DNA of 64,000 nt, from positions 908,119-972,118 of the forward strand of contig ONZQ02000005.1 of assembly GCA_900312665.1 (NCBI GenBank), read 5' to 3'. Below the pieces are notes generated by a model. It made no database searches and was not told the origin of the DNA. It saw nothing but the letters and a program-made list of their open reading frames with translations. Positions 25,534 through 37,599 of this stretch are shown one piece after another (the stretch's first letter is position 1; each line of letters opens with the position of its first letter). Both the position numbers and the translations under genes were made by a program. The DNA is from Cephalotrichum gorgonifer. Lineage: Eukaryota > Ascomycota > Sordariomycetes > Microascales > Microascaceae.

Positions 25534-26015
25534 TATAATGAAGGATACAGAGTAGTAGCCAGTGCGATATGGGGCGACTAAAAGGGTTTTGTCTATAATA
25601 ACTTTCGTCGGAGCAGGCTTTCCTCGGATAGCATTTTTCGGTGTAGTGTTAATCTAATGAAAGTATAATCAGCCCGGTTGGACGTTAGGCCCTTGAAGAA
25701 TAAGACTCTGGAAACAGGGGGTGTGACATAGTGCTATCAATGCTTAATGGTACAGGTGTATCTTTGCGCTTCAACACGATTTCGGAGTCTTCTTCGGCGC
25801 TCCGATATCCATGTCTTGTCCATGCCTGAAAAGACAACCATGTTGGACCACCTCCACACTGGCTATATAACTATTCCCTAGTAAGTACGGCCTCGAATCT
25901 CGTCCATCTGCGTAGACCTTAGGTTCAACCGAAATTGGGCAGATGGCCGCTCAACCGGACATAGGCAAGTGGACGGACTTCGCCCACAAATCCGTTCCCC
26001 CAGGCTACATACCCC
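25534..26015. other. Convergent intergenic region
   Basis: 3' ends of the alpha-glucosidase (plus) and the Dal5-type transporter (minus). Nothing else recognised. Confidence 0.5.
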
Positions 26016-28102
26016 CTAATGTGCGAACCTGAAATCAAGCCTCTTGTTACCCTCGTCGGTCGTATTCCTAAGGTAATCCAGCTTCTGCTCGTTGGACATC
26101 GAGTCCCACTTCTTCGCTCGGCTCCTATTCCTCAATACATAGTATACCTTGGCGAAGAGGTAGAGGCCAATATTAAGGCAGGCAACGCAGACAAGATTGC
26201 GGTTTCCCCTCTTGTAACGGGGTGCGTCATCTTGTCGATAGATATTCGAGGCTATGATGCCTCCTGCCTGGGCTGTCATGTTGTAGATCGCTGCAGATAC
26301 CGTACGTGTACGGACGGAGTTGGAGTTCCTTGAGTTCCAGCCGACTTGAATGGGGTGCGCTGCAGAGGGGGCCGTTAGCAAAATGTATCCGCTGAAAGGG
26401 AATATATGTTGAACACAACTCACGAGACGGATGAGCGATAAGGGCGGTTAAAACACCCCAAGTCACCCATTTGTTGATCACCGTGATATCCTTGACGTAT
26501 AGGTAGACTAAGAATGGGAGGGTCCAGACTTGGCAGATCATTGCCATGAATGTTAACTCACCCACCACCTCTGCAGCATATGTGATACCTAGCATAGTGC
26601 ATACAGATAAAGCGACAGAAGGGATGGTGAGGAGGTTTGTCTTGAATGTGCTAAAGCCAAGGCCTCGGAGAGAGAGGGTGAGGTACTGTGCTGGGGGTGT
26701 GATAGGTATGAGCCAAGTTAATCCGATAGCGTATATAGGCCACATGTCATAGTCTTTCATGCTTTGCCATAGCAGCTTCGGGGTGATAGGCTGGCGATTA
26801 TGCATATCCCCCACGCTTGGGTCAGCTCGAATGATACGGTTCGTCATGATAATTTCTTCCCTGTGATATCATAACGGTTAGTTAGCACAAATTAAGCTGG
26901 CTGGAAAGGTATCTTGTGAGGTTTTAATGGATTTTACCTCTCTGTAAACCAGCCCTTCTTTCCTCTAAACCAATTAGCAGTTTGAGTCGGCGAGGGTGGC
27001 ATGAGCCCAAATGCGAGTATACCAACCACCAGGGTAAGCAGGCCCTACGTCAGGTTAGCAAGAACATGTATTGGCAAATCTCAAGCCAAGTCCTGGGGGC
27101 GAAGCACTAATTTATTCCAGACCTACCTCAATAAGGAATAGCCATCGCCAGCCAGGGTGACCCCCGACTCCGCGCAGCTGAAGGATACCTGCCCCAAGGA
27201 ATCCCGCGAGGACATCAGCAAGCGAGCAGGCCATCCAGAAAAAGGCCAGCCTTAATGATAGCTCATGGCCTTTATAGAAGTATGATAGATATAGAACTAT
27301 CTTTATATCTCATCAGCTGCAATTTCGCTGCCCGTGTTGGTGACTCGGGGGACTTACATCTGGAATGAAACCGCCTTGAAGAATGGCCAGAAGGGAGCGG
27401 CAAACAAGAAACGATGTCTTTCCTGACAGCCAAAACTGGCTGAAAGAAACAATGCTCCAGAGGGTGATCTGCGCAGGGATCCAGCGATCTGGGCCAATCC
27501 ATTTGCTCACGAGCTGCGATGGGAGCTCCGCACAAAGGAAGGAGAGCTTGAAGACAGTGTTTCCAAGGTTATAGTCTGAAAGTGCCAATGTTAGCTGGAC
27601 GAAAGTAGGAGGATGAGATGAGGGATATGCTTTAATATCTATGCGTACCGTTTGTAGTGAGGCCGAGGTCATCGAGGAAATTGTCACTAACCGCCTGGCC
27701 AATGTTTGCGCGGTCGAGCTCCAGGGCCATGAACATGACACATACGAGGATCATGATACGTACGTCGATCTTCTTGATGAGCGCATTCTCCTCGTCCCAT
27801 GTCCATCGTGCTAAGGGGTCAAAACGGTGCAAGTTCTCCCAGTCAGGGCGTGGCATATAATACTTTGCCGTCTCGGGGTTATCGTAGACGGAGGGCTGAG
27901 TGGCTATGGCAGAGCCATTGTATCCTTTCGTTCGTTGCCACCAGAAACGCTTCTCGTCGGCAGGAGCTCCGAGGAGGGGGAGATCCGGGTCTGGAACGAT
28001 TTCTGCACTGGGCGCTTTCTTGTCATCATCTGAGGAGGATGGGAAGAGTCCAGATGAGTGGCTCTCAGGCCCCTTCCCTTGAGTAGGTACAACGGTCGGC
28101 AT
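26016..28102 (-). CDS. MFS anion:cation symporter (Dal5/Tna1-like)
   Basis: Six exons: 28102-27649, 27575-27358, 27300-27127, 27044-26938, 26860-26424 and 26359-26016, giving 577 aa. The frame joins cleanly at all five introns (57-82 nt), several with CTAAC branch sites. Recognisable family segments are KKIDVRIMILVC and LELDRANIGQAVSDNFLDDL in TM1, the loop GKKGWFTEREEIIM, and VGWNSRNSNSVRTRTVSAA near TM10-11. This subfamily (allantoate, nicotinate, biotin, pantothenate and similar permeases) imports organic anions with protons at the plasma membrane; the substrate here cannot be told. The N-terminal 120 residues are a long acidic and polar cytosolic tail. The ATG at 28102 is used because the frame upstream has only a TTG. 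A ureidoglycolate lyase gene lies 29 kb away, so a purine-nitrogen link would be speculation. Confidence 0.88.
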
Positions 28103-30419
28103 AGCGGTGTGGATCAAGCAAGCCTGTTGAAGACCAGGGCTTGGACAAATAGCATGGATTGGCGGCGGTGATATCTCACTTACTCGGGGTTTATTATGTT
28201 CTGGCGATTGTACCCATTAAGTAGCCTGACGTCTTCAAAGTTGAATAGCTGCACCACCTCACGAAGCCAATCAAAACAACAGTTACCCACGATGATACTG
28301 GGCTGGGACAAAGCGAACTATTCCCAGAATTAAGCTAAAGCACGCAATAAGACTACTGCCATCTACTATCTCCTCTTGGACCAAAGCACGCCATGCTACC
28401 TGTTTGTTATGTTATCCTTTGGTGCGGATGCGGCGCTTGGTTATCGCCAGGGCAAGTCAGTGAACATATGTGACATTATACGGAAAGGTCGGCACAAGTA
28501 ACCTATCGGAACGCCATATCGCTCATACCCACGGCGTCATGGGCTAAAATAAACTCCCACAAGTCCCAACATTAGGGTCGTGGTTGGGGTACTGCCGTTC
28601 CTGACTCCCGTTTGAGCGGTGCGACGAAGGTGTGGATCGACTAATTGAGACTCGCGATGGCGTGTGGTGGTTAGATTTCGATATGCAGCAGATGCGGGGT
28701 GGGGGTTTCCAAGGATCCTGACTCTGGCAAGTACTATTTGGACGAAACCCCCACACCGGGAGACGCCATATCTCTCTTTTTCCCTTCGAAGCAGCTGGGG
28801 AGGAATCATAAGTCGGCACACCTCAGCATCTCATAGCCTTGCTTCTAAACATCCCACCCCATATTATACGTCAAACTGCCCTCTTCCCGGGCCGTCACTG
28901 TGCATACTTGGTACCGCTACTGGGGATCCCACGCCGGAGATAGTGGCCAACATGTCCATTATTGTCAATTTATTACCTGTCATATGGTGCAAGATGCTAC
29001 TGTATATGCGATATAGTTTATTATCCCGCGCTCTACACGTGGTTGACCTTGCAGAAGGGGGATGGACCATAATTATTCCCTAGATGGCCACCAAGCTCCA
29101 CATTACATACTAAGCTGTAAGATTCTATTCCTCAACCATCTTACAGTATTGCAGGAATAGGGGGTATATTCTCAATTAGCGGGGGACAAGCGGGCGAGCT
29201 AAATGCAGGTGATTCCGAGGATATGGTTGGCCTGGTGCACGTGCTTTAGAGTATCGCGCACGCCACAGGCATGGTTGGTAATAGCTGTAGATGCCGTGCG
29301 AATGTCATTATCTATCTAGAATGTGAGAATACGTCTGGTTGGCAACGGTCGTCGCGTGTTTAGGCCGCTGGCTTTGATCTTCTATATCGAGAGCAAGAAC
29401 GCTTCTGCGATTGATACATTAGTTATTAGTCCCATGCATCTCCGGCACCAGCTTCACCAATGAAAGGCTATCCTTGTGAGAGATAGCGATTAGATCATTA
29501 CAACGGTAAAGACGATGGCCCTAGACCTAGATTTCCTTAACCGCGTGGGCGTATTGTTTGCAACCAGTCTAGCCAGACAGAAAGGGGGAGGAAGAGAGAT
29601 AGTACGCTGATGACCGCGCCCTGGGGACAATATGTACCCATACCACTCCAAACTCGGCTTGTCGACCCTACTGTGCTATTGGTGCTATCCGAAATTCTAC
29701 GGTGGCCGGTGTTTCCCTCGGCCTCTTCACATCTAGATCATCCCTGTCATAGCTCAACACAAGGTCATCACCTTCCGCGACTAGACTCTAGTCGGCCTGT
29801 CTATTCCCAGGCCAGCCCTTGCAGTGTAACTTCCCCACATCCCAAATACGCCATACCTCGGGTCTACGTGGGGAGTATACGGGAGGCAGAGTGCGAACAG
29901 GTGCGTGGGATATATGACGCTAGACTATTGCCTCAAGAATAGCACAAGATTTAGTGTGTCGTATTCCCTCTATTAGTTTCAAGGCGCAGCCGTCAGGACG
30001 CCGTTTCTATAGGCTCTGAACTTTGCTAACAATGGCGTAGACAATATGTTCGGAAATGTCGCGGAGATGGCCAAAACGTTTCGCGACGGTTAGCTAGTGA
30101 GGTCATATGGACTCCATGCCCAGCGCTCGACTGTTAGATAGGCGAATACCCCCAAGACGCGTGGAACAGGGGGCTGCGCTTCTCGCCGTCCCACATTTAT
30201 TTTGCAAACATCGACGCGCTTGATATTGTTTGGTGTGTTTAGAACCTTGGCAGAGCTATCCACTGCCCTTCGTATAAGACAACTAATGCACCACATCGCA
30301 TTGTAGCCAGGCTTCTTAGACCCAGCATAACAGCCGGAGGTATAGAGCGGCGAATAAGATCAAAGGACGGATCTCCCTACCTGAGAGTTCTCGACGCAGA
30401 ATTTCCCTTTCAACAATAC

Positions 30420-30445
30420 TGACGTTAAGCTGACGTTAAGCTGAC
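30420..30445. repeat. Short tandem repeat of an 11-mer
   Basis: TGACGTTAAGC occurs twice back to back and begins a third time (TGAC). It contains a TGACGT half like a bZIP site, but no gene is close. Probably slippage. Confidence 0.5.
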
Positions 30446-32260
30446 CACAGCCGTCTCTATACAGACGGGAACAACTGCATAGCTCCAGACAATATAGCTC
30501 GTTGGCGGCCTATTTATCATGGACTCAAACGTGGCTCATGATCTCTACATACGGCCCCCCCGACCCCGATACATACGGGCTCCCCTGTGAATCTGCAACA
30601 AACCTCATCGGTAAGGAATACGTACAGTCTTCTTAAAACTACTCAGGGCTACGCCTAACCTCGCAGGGCTGGCCCGTACCTCGAAACAAGGTAACCAGAG
30701 AAACTGCATTCGAAACTCAGGGAATCCTGCTTCACTGGGAATGATTATTCAATACATCCAGTCTCGTATCCATCGCTCAAGATGTCATCTTAGAGCTGCT
30801 CGTTGGAGCCATAGTCGATGTATGAGGGTACTCAGAGGTCTGTGTAGCACTCAAGGATCGGAGCCGATGTCCGGAGCTCATGCGCGAGTTGTACAATCTG
30901 GTCAAGAACAAGGGAATATATCTTGGGTACTAACGGATATAACCCTGCCATATTTGGGAATGTGGATCGAAGGTCTATTACCATGTAAGTACAGAAATAG
31001 AACATAAGGGCCCGCATCTCCGATCCGTCAATCCGTCGGGCTGGGTTCAGCACCAAAATTCCGGGTTAGGCTTCTTCCTGTGCCCCTATAGTTCTTGCCC
31101 CTGTTCTCCTTCAAAGGGATCGTCTACTCTACCGAATCTAAATAAATTCGTGCACGAATGTAACTGAGAATGGTGAATAGGACTTGGTCTTATATGAGCC
31201 GACGACAGGCCAGCCATTAGAGTTAGCCTGGGCCTCCTGCTATATGTTATCGGCTCTTTGCTGACAACGTTGGGGTCACTAGGTGACATCGTCTTGGCAA
31301 AGGGCGAGAAGGTATCGGTACGTATGTTAAATAACTTGACAGGCAGCTTGACAGTGCATTCAGTCCTTTAATGGTGGAGTCGTAGTTGTCCTCGTCCTTC
31401 TTGGCAGTGGCAATATTCCAATGTGCCTCGCCGGGGTTAGCGCGGTTTTATGAGACTTTAACTCTATGGTAGAGATCAACAACGCTCCTTCATCCCCGTT
31501 AACGCAAATCTGTTGAAGCATGGGCCCATGTGTATGGCACTCTGTTCGATTAGTCTCCCAAGGTCATATTTCTTACAGCCGTTTAAATCCTTGGTGTTGG
31601 CCCTGCCAATTTCATCAGCCAGGGGCATTTGGGATAGGCTGGATCGCTGGCTTGCTGTATTATAGTTGAATTCATGATTAACAATCGAGCCAGTTGCATC
31701 GTTGCATCACTTAACGAACGGGCAAATCAAGTCTCGGCGCATCCATGCAAATATCCACAAACCGCAGATTCCAGTTAACCCCATGATGTAGCGGGTGGCA
31801 CCGTCCCCATAATCGGCAAGATCGTCGGGTAGGCTTCAACCTTTGTAATAGAGTCGGCTGACCCGGCTTACTTGCATACACGGATGCGTGGCAGCCTCTC
31901 AACGCACAGTAAGCTGGGGAAATAACAGACATGGCTAGTCATTGCCCCTTTTGTTGATTAGTAGGAGCCCCAGCCGATCGTCGATCTTGCCGAGCCTGAA
32001 CCTCCTTTCACCCATTACGGATTCTTGGCCTGTGGCAATTTTGGCACCGCGGCGGAAAGACCGGAGCGATGTAACACACCTGCGCTACATGATGCCCTGG
32101 GAGAGAAATAGGGCCGGGGGTAGTGATCTGTGCAGAACCATTGGTCCACCTCTCTTATGCACCTCCGATAGACCTCGTCTTAGAACTCGCCTTGGGTCTT
32201 GACTCGAGAGCATGCGAGGAGATGGATCCAAAACAATCGATTCGGGAAGGGACAGAAAAG

Positions 32261-32268
32261 TATAAAAG
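32261..32268 (+). promoter_or_regulatory. TATA box of the small secreted protein gene
   Basis: TATAAAAG, a consensus TATA box, lies 128 nt before the ATG at 32389, with a pyrimidine-containing leader between. Confidence 0.5.
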
Positions 32269-32388
32269 GACGTCTCCATCCAGCCCGTTGGCTTGATTGT
32301 TGAGTAGCACCAGTACGCACCTTGCCGCTTCTAAGCACTCGACGACACCCGCGACCAAATACCAGCCTGGCTTTGCAAACTATCAATA

Positions 32389-32696
32389 ATGCAGCTCTCC
32401 GCTCTTCTCTCCGTCACTATCGCCCTTCTCGGCGCAGCTTCCGCTAACCCCATAGCGAGCAACCGTGAGTGGGCCCTCTCCAAGCAATAGGCGGATAGTG
32501 GATAATAATAAGGGTAACGATAGTCGAGGCCGCCAACCTTGAACCCCGTGCGTGCAAATTGGCTGAGCTCCAATACTGCTGTCGGAAGTGCGGCGAGGCG
32601 TACCAGGACCTCAATATGGCCAGGTACTGCTATGAGAGGCTTTGCATATCCGCATACCCCGGCTGTAACTATGGTCAAGCCTGCCCCTGGTACTAA
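32389..32696 (+). CDS. Small cysteine-rich secreted protein
   Basis: Two exons, 32389-32464 and 32524-32696, joined across a 59-nt intron (GTGAGT..GATAG), give 82 aa. Residues 1-19 are a textbook signal peptide (MQLSALLSVTIALLGAASA). A short propeptide-like stretch ending LEPR could be cut by a processing protease. The mature part has eight cysteines spaced C-x7-CC-x2-C-x12-C-x4-C-x6-C-x5-C, is tyrosine-rich and ends CPWY, so four disulfides are expected. I do not recognise the family. Effector-like, antimicrobial or surface roles are possible, but none is shown by the sequence. The unspliced exons are too short to stand out as open frames, so the gene is easy to miss. A consensus TATA box 128 nt upstream supports expression. 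It stands alone, with over 1 kb of gene-free DNA on each side. Confidence 0.75.
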
Positions 32697-33834
32697 AATT
32701 AACTCTTCACCCTAATGAGACTATTGGAGAGGGCCAGCACGCCTGGCGAAGGGGGGTCTAGGGTGGGAGAATTTCTAGGGAGCAAATGGAATAGGAATAT
32801 TGCACTATGCGTCACTAAGGTCTCTACGGAATTTAGCCATAGCAGTGTGTGCAAATACAAAACCGCCTTAATGCACCGCGCCTAATCATCGTTTGCGTGA
32901 TGTAAACGGCCAGGTTAAAGAGCCCTGAAGCCAAACTACATGTCAGCTGTCTACGATGGTCCACCAATTGATCCCAGGGCCAGATGTTACTCAATCGGCC
33001 CGCACTAAGTTAGGCGGGGCGCCTACAGGGAGATAGCGCACGGCAGAAGAAACAAAGGAAGCAAAGGGATACGTACCGGAATAGGCTGACTAGGACCAGC
33101 GGCATGCGAGATAGCACTTGAGTGGTATCATAGGAGGCTTAAGGTCTCGGCAGCTAGCAACAACTGCCGCTCAAATCTGCAGCAACAGCCTCTCCACGGC
33201 GAAGCTCCCTCTAGCCTGGACATATCGGCATTACGTCACCCTAACCGAGCAACCAATCAGGATTTAATGGAACAACTTAGCGCCTCCACGTCCTACGCAC
33301 TGATGAGAGACTAGCTAACACCTTTCAGCCACTTACATATCTCGCGATACCCCACTGGTTACATGGCGCTCGATGCACATCGAGCCATCCGATCTTGCGG
33401 CGGCGCCACTTACTCCTTATGGAACCTAGGAAAGCTTTCGAGTAAGGAGATACATTGGTTTACCTACCGTGTTGATTGGGTGTCCCACAGTATCCGTCTG
33501 TCAATCAAGGAGAGATCATCCCCAATTATTAACAATAACTACGTCGTCGTGCTGCTCGCTGCGGGGACTCTAGTAGTAGTCTCCACGATGTGGGGTTCGA
33601 GGTCTCCTTATCACATCACCCACCGGTTGCCAAGGACCTAACTAGGGCCTAGAGCTTATAAATCTAATCGAATCTACGAGTAGATTCAAAATTCCAAGTT
33701 GGTGTGGATATATAAGGGACAGTCTACTCGTACGAGCAAAGGCTCCGACTTACCAAGCACCAGACAACGCCCCACTCACCTGTCTCCTTGGCTCGACCTC
33801 TCTGCATCAGAGTTTGCTAGCATTGATTATTGCA
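32697..33834. other. Intergenic, nothing recognised
   Basis: 3' flank of the secreted-protein gene and promoter of the oxidoreductase gene. A TATATAAGG run lies at about 33709-33717, 120 nt before the oxidoreductase ATG, and may be its TATA box. Confidence 0.45.
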
Positions 33835-35008
33835 ATGTCACAAGAAATTCCTCAAACCGTCCGACAGTGGAACGTCAAGGGTCTGGGCGGGCCCGATGCT
33901 CTCCACTTCTCTGAGCAGCCTCTCAGCAAAGTTGGTGACAACCAAGTCCTAGTCAAGAGTAAGCCCACCTCCACCCTCCCGATATGGTGATATAGTCTCA
34001 GCTAACATTACTCCTCAGTTCAGGGTGCCTCCCTTAACGTTAGTAACATCTCCAAGTCCCTTCGGGACGTGAACTGATCTTTTTTTTTGGCAGTACCGCG
34101 ATCTTATCATTGCAGAGGCCAAATATCCTTTCCCCCAGGTTGCAGACGTAGTTCCTGGCTCTGATGGTGCTGGCACTGTCGTCGCCATTGGCAAGCATGT
34201 CACTCGCTTCAAGCCTGGCGATAAGGTCGTCACCCTCTTCAACCAAGGCCATATTGGCGGTAATCTTGACGCTCTGAGTGTTCAGACCGGCCTGGGGGGT
34301 GTGGTGGATGGTACCTTCCGGACATTCGGTGCTTTCGACGAGCAAGGTCTCGTCCACATGCCCTCAAACCTAAACTTCGTCGAGGGGGCAACACTTACAT
34401 GCGCTGGCCTGACGGCCTGGAACGCCCTGTTTGGTAGTGCGGACAACAAGCTGCTTCCTGGCCAGTGGGTGCTCACCCAGGGCACAGGCGGTGTGAGTAT
34501 CTTTGCAGTCCAGTTCGCCAAGGCCGCCGGCGCAAGGGTCATTGCGACGACGAGCTCGAACGAAAAGGCAAAGCTCCTCCAGAAGCTTGGCGCCGACCAC
34601 ATCATCAACTATCGGGAGACCCCCGAATGGGGTGCCAAGGCGAAGGAGTTGACCGGAGGAGTCGGAGTCGACCACGTCGTGGAAGTCGCTGGTCCTACCT
34701 CGATGAAGCAAAGTCTCACCAGCATCAAATTTGGCGGTGTCATCACTATCATAGGTTTCGTCGCTGGAACTGATGATAACGAGCAGCCGGGCTTCCTCAA
34801 CGTCTTGACAAATATTTGCACTACTCGGGGTGTTCTTGTTGGCAACAGGGGTCAGTTGGAGGAGATGTGTCGCGCAATTGAGGCGAACCCAGAAGCACTA
34901 CGACCGGTCGTGGATCCCAAAGTCTTCACTTTGGAGCAGCTCAAGGAGGCATATGCGTACCAGTGGTCGGGAAAGCACCAGGGCAAGGTCGGAATCAAGA
35001 TCGAATAA
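33835..35008 (+). CDS. Zinc-type/quinone oxidoreductase of the MDR family
   Basis: Three exons, 33835-33958, 34019-34038 and 34094-35008, give 352 aa. The middle exon is only 20 nt and encodes the tail of IQGASLN. Order of landmarks: KIQGASLNYRDLIIAEAKYP, the GroES-like segment VPGSDGAGTVVAIG, LTCAGLTAWNALF, the Rossmann nucleotide-binding motif (TQGTGGVSIFAVQFAKAAGA), then a serine-rich NADP-type turn (ATTSSNEKAK). I do not see the Cys cluster of the structural-zinc alcohol dehydrogenases, so a quinone-oxidoreductase-like, NADPH-dependent enzyme is favoured over a true alcohol dehydrogenase. The physiological substrate is unknown. The ATG at 33835 gives the standard N-terminus (QTVRQWNVKGLGGPDALHF). 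The protein is complete and of normal length. Confidence 0.9.
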
Positions 35009-35275
35009 GGAGCAGCGTGTACAGCTAGATCCTAAAAAGGAACAATACAGCCTAGCATCATGTAAATTGAATGATTGGTGATCTACTTTCTGTCTCATGC
35101 CGTGCCGCTAGATCCCACAGGAGGACAATGGCATGGTCCGCCTTAAATACTCTCTATCCACATCCTAGCCCTGGATAATTCCATCGGCCAACCCTAGTGC
35201 GTTGTTTTGTAGAACACCTTCCACGTTGACGACGAGAGTCTAAAATACCAAAATTCAACCCCATTAATCATCGAA

Positions 35276-35356
35276 GCACTAGTGGGTTAGTGGTAAACTT
35301 GGTCGTTGCCATTCCGCGACTTCGACCAGCCCCCGGTTCAATTCCGGGCTAGTGCA
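35276..35356 (+). tRNA. tRNA-Gly(GCC), copy 3, intron-containing
   Basis: Identical over 81 nt to copies 1, 2 and 4, with the about 10-nt intron. A T5 run 8 nt downstream ends the transcript. The immediate 5' flank ATCATCGAA is shared with copy 5 and with the fragment at 43153. Confidence 0.93.
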
Positions 35357-35837
35357 TTCATCATTCTTTTTGCCGGTTTGGGAGTTTTGAGGCCCGGCGT
35401 TTCCATCTCACGCTGGATGCCACTCTGGGTCAGATCAGCGGAAAGGGAAGAGAGAGGCGTGTGTCGAATAAACCACACCATTCATTTCCGCCCTGGCTAA
35501 GGCTGAATGTTTTACGGTGCACCTCTCGGCATTAGAGGCAAAGCTTGCTTTCGATCCAACCTCCTGGATGTGTGTTTAACACTAGCGAATGGAGGCTGAC
35601 CTAAGAAGCGACGACAATTATATCAATCATATATATAAGCATGTAATATAGAAGCAGTTTTTTCTTAGCACTTGCAGTTAGAAATAACGCAGATTCGTAA
35701 ATTCTTTTAGGACTCTATATTAAAATACGAATGGGTATACCCGAACGGTTTACGACGTGACATGTTACTCTGCTAGAGTAGCAAAACCCACCCTCGGTCC
35801 GATTACCTCGCCTTTGGGGAAAAGACACGCAGCTGCG
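35357..35837. other. Intergenic, nothing recognised
   Basis: tRNA terminator at the left end and 3' side of the spliced minus-strand gene at the right. AT-rich around 35620-35700. No further feature supported. Confidence 0.45.
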
Positions 35838-36436
35838 CTATCCTCTGATATCATACTTACTAGTCGTGCCTTTTCCATCTTTGTAGATATGGCACTTTCT
35901 AGTGCGCTTCTCCCCGACAATTCTGGCGGTAACAATGAATTCCGGGTCGTTTCTGTTATAGTGGGAGCGATGAACCGCATTCCCGTGTCGCGAGCTATTC
36001 TCAAGTCAGTAGGCAAGACGACATCTCAATCGACTTCTTAGTCAACTTACGTAATTTCCACCTCCTGTAGCTTTCCAAGTTTCTGTAAAAAGTGACGTTA
36101 GCTAAGTCTAGATATACTATAGGTTGGGGGGAGTCTTTATGAAATGCAGAACGAGCGCCGCGGTCTGGAAAGGGTGATGGATGGGGAGTGGAGGGTAGTT
36201 TCGGCCTTTACCATCTCCGCCGAGCCGCCGGGTCGAGTAAAGGTATCAACAGCTCCTTTATACTCGGGCGGAAGCATATTCTTGTCGAACCCTGTAAACT
36301 TCGCCATTCCGGCCGAGCCACCGGGATCTCTAAACGCATTCAGACGGTCTTTATGCATAGGTGGCAGCATTTCCTTATCGGACGCCCCATTCTGCAGAAA
36401 GGGATGGGCCGCAGGATCCAACCTATCTCGAGACAT
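35838..36436 (-). CDS. Unrecognised small protein with an internal tandem duplication
   Basis: Three exons, 36436-36212, 36082-36051 and 35994-35838, give 137 aa. Both introns have canonical ends; intron 1 has GCTAAC before TTTTTACAG, intron 2 has donor GTAAGT and CTGAC before AATAG. Residues about 20-45 and 51-76 are a repeat of the form D-K-x-M-L-P-P-x-x-K-x5-F-x2-P-G-G-S-A-x-M. The two copies differ mostly at silent or conservative codon positions, which argues that the region is translated. The spliced C-terminus reads VEITSRHGNAV, then DPEFIVTARIVGEKRTRK, basic and strand-like. I do not recognise the family. A second good donor (GTAAGTATG) occurs about 15 nt before the stop, so an alternative 3' end is possible. 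The ATG at 36436 is the first in frame that leaves the duplication intact; an upstream non-ATG extension exists. Confidence 0.55.
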
Positions 36437-37599
36437 GGTGAATAGAGTGCTTCCGAGGAACACGGGGCAAGTCTTAATATATTCAATGGTCAAATTATTG
36501 TCCACGAGTATCCGAGGGTGGTGGTGTCTGCCATCTGCTTTTCGGTGTGTTGATAATTTATGTTTTATGTCCTGGTCTCCCACAAAGGTAATGTGTGTCT
36601 ATATCTATATTTGATCCTACGGCTGAATGAATAGCTCTGTTGTTAGCAGTATGTGTCTAGCTGTTTACTCCAAATGGGATTTCCATTGATGGTCTCACTT
36701 TGTTTTTAATCCAAGGATTCAAGTCCTCTACAAGGCATAGCTTTCTTCTACATTCCATCGCAAAGCGTAATGATAAGGCTTTGTTGGCTGACTATGTATA
36801 CCTGTGGTCGATCAATGCTGTCATTCTTATCATTGTTGGGCGAGTGGTTTGATTTTGTTTGGGGCATGATTGTATGGCCAGCTTAGCTGCATGGTGGTGA
36901 ACAGGGATCATGGGTTTGCTAGGTTTATGCTCATGATAGATCTCAGGCCTTACCATAGCTGGTCGTCTAAGAGGCCATTCAAGCACAAGGGTAAGCATGT
37001 TTAAAAGGGGCTCAGCCGTCCGGTAGAGGGTGTTACATAGTTAGGTATGCTTTCATGGAACAAGTCACACAGCAAACCTAACTTAAAGATATGTAATGCT
37101 TGATAGGATGGTACGTACCTGTATTGAGGTATTGATTTGATGCATTACAATGTGTTCTGTTTCATGGGCATAGTTGTTTGACATGCTGTCTTGCCCTTTG
37201 GTGTCTACCTCACAGGCCCCACGCCGGCACGGATGTAGGAACAAGCTGACAGATATGAGGGCTTTGTCACCTGTATAGCACCGCTTTAAACCAAATTTAG
37301 TGTAAAGGTCTGTTACAAAGAAACACAAAGGAACGGGTAACAAGGACCTGGGCTTAGGAATGTGTAACTAGCAGCCGGCTTTGAGCCGATCCCTTGCTTT
37401 CCTCTTGTTTCATTGTAGCTTCGAGCAGGCAATCTCCACATGCCATCGCCATTGCTAAAGAGGTGCATTCATAAAAGTAGCCTGGGACCCCCGATTCTTC
37501 TTCACTCCCAGTCCCCATTATCATCTCATCATCCAAGCCTGCTGCCAGTCTGCCATCTGTAAAATCAAATTCTTCACCTTGCCATATCACATCGCGAAG
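36437..37599. other. Intergenic, nothing recognised
   Basis: Shared upstream region of the duplicated small-protein gene (minus) and the kinase gene (plus). No additional gene, RNA or repeat supported. Confidence 0.45.

Larger units (their letters stand above)
28103..32388. other. 4.3-kb gene-poor region
   Basis: No coding domain, tRNA or transposon signature found on either strand. It contains one short tandem repeat at 30420-30445 and, at its right end, the promoter of the small secreted protein. Confidence 0.5.

Noticed and set aside
30420..30445. TGACGTTAAGC tandem repeat as a bZIP operator
   Set aside because: No gene nearby and only two full units; slippage is simpler.
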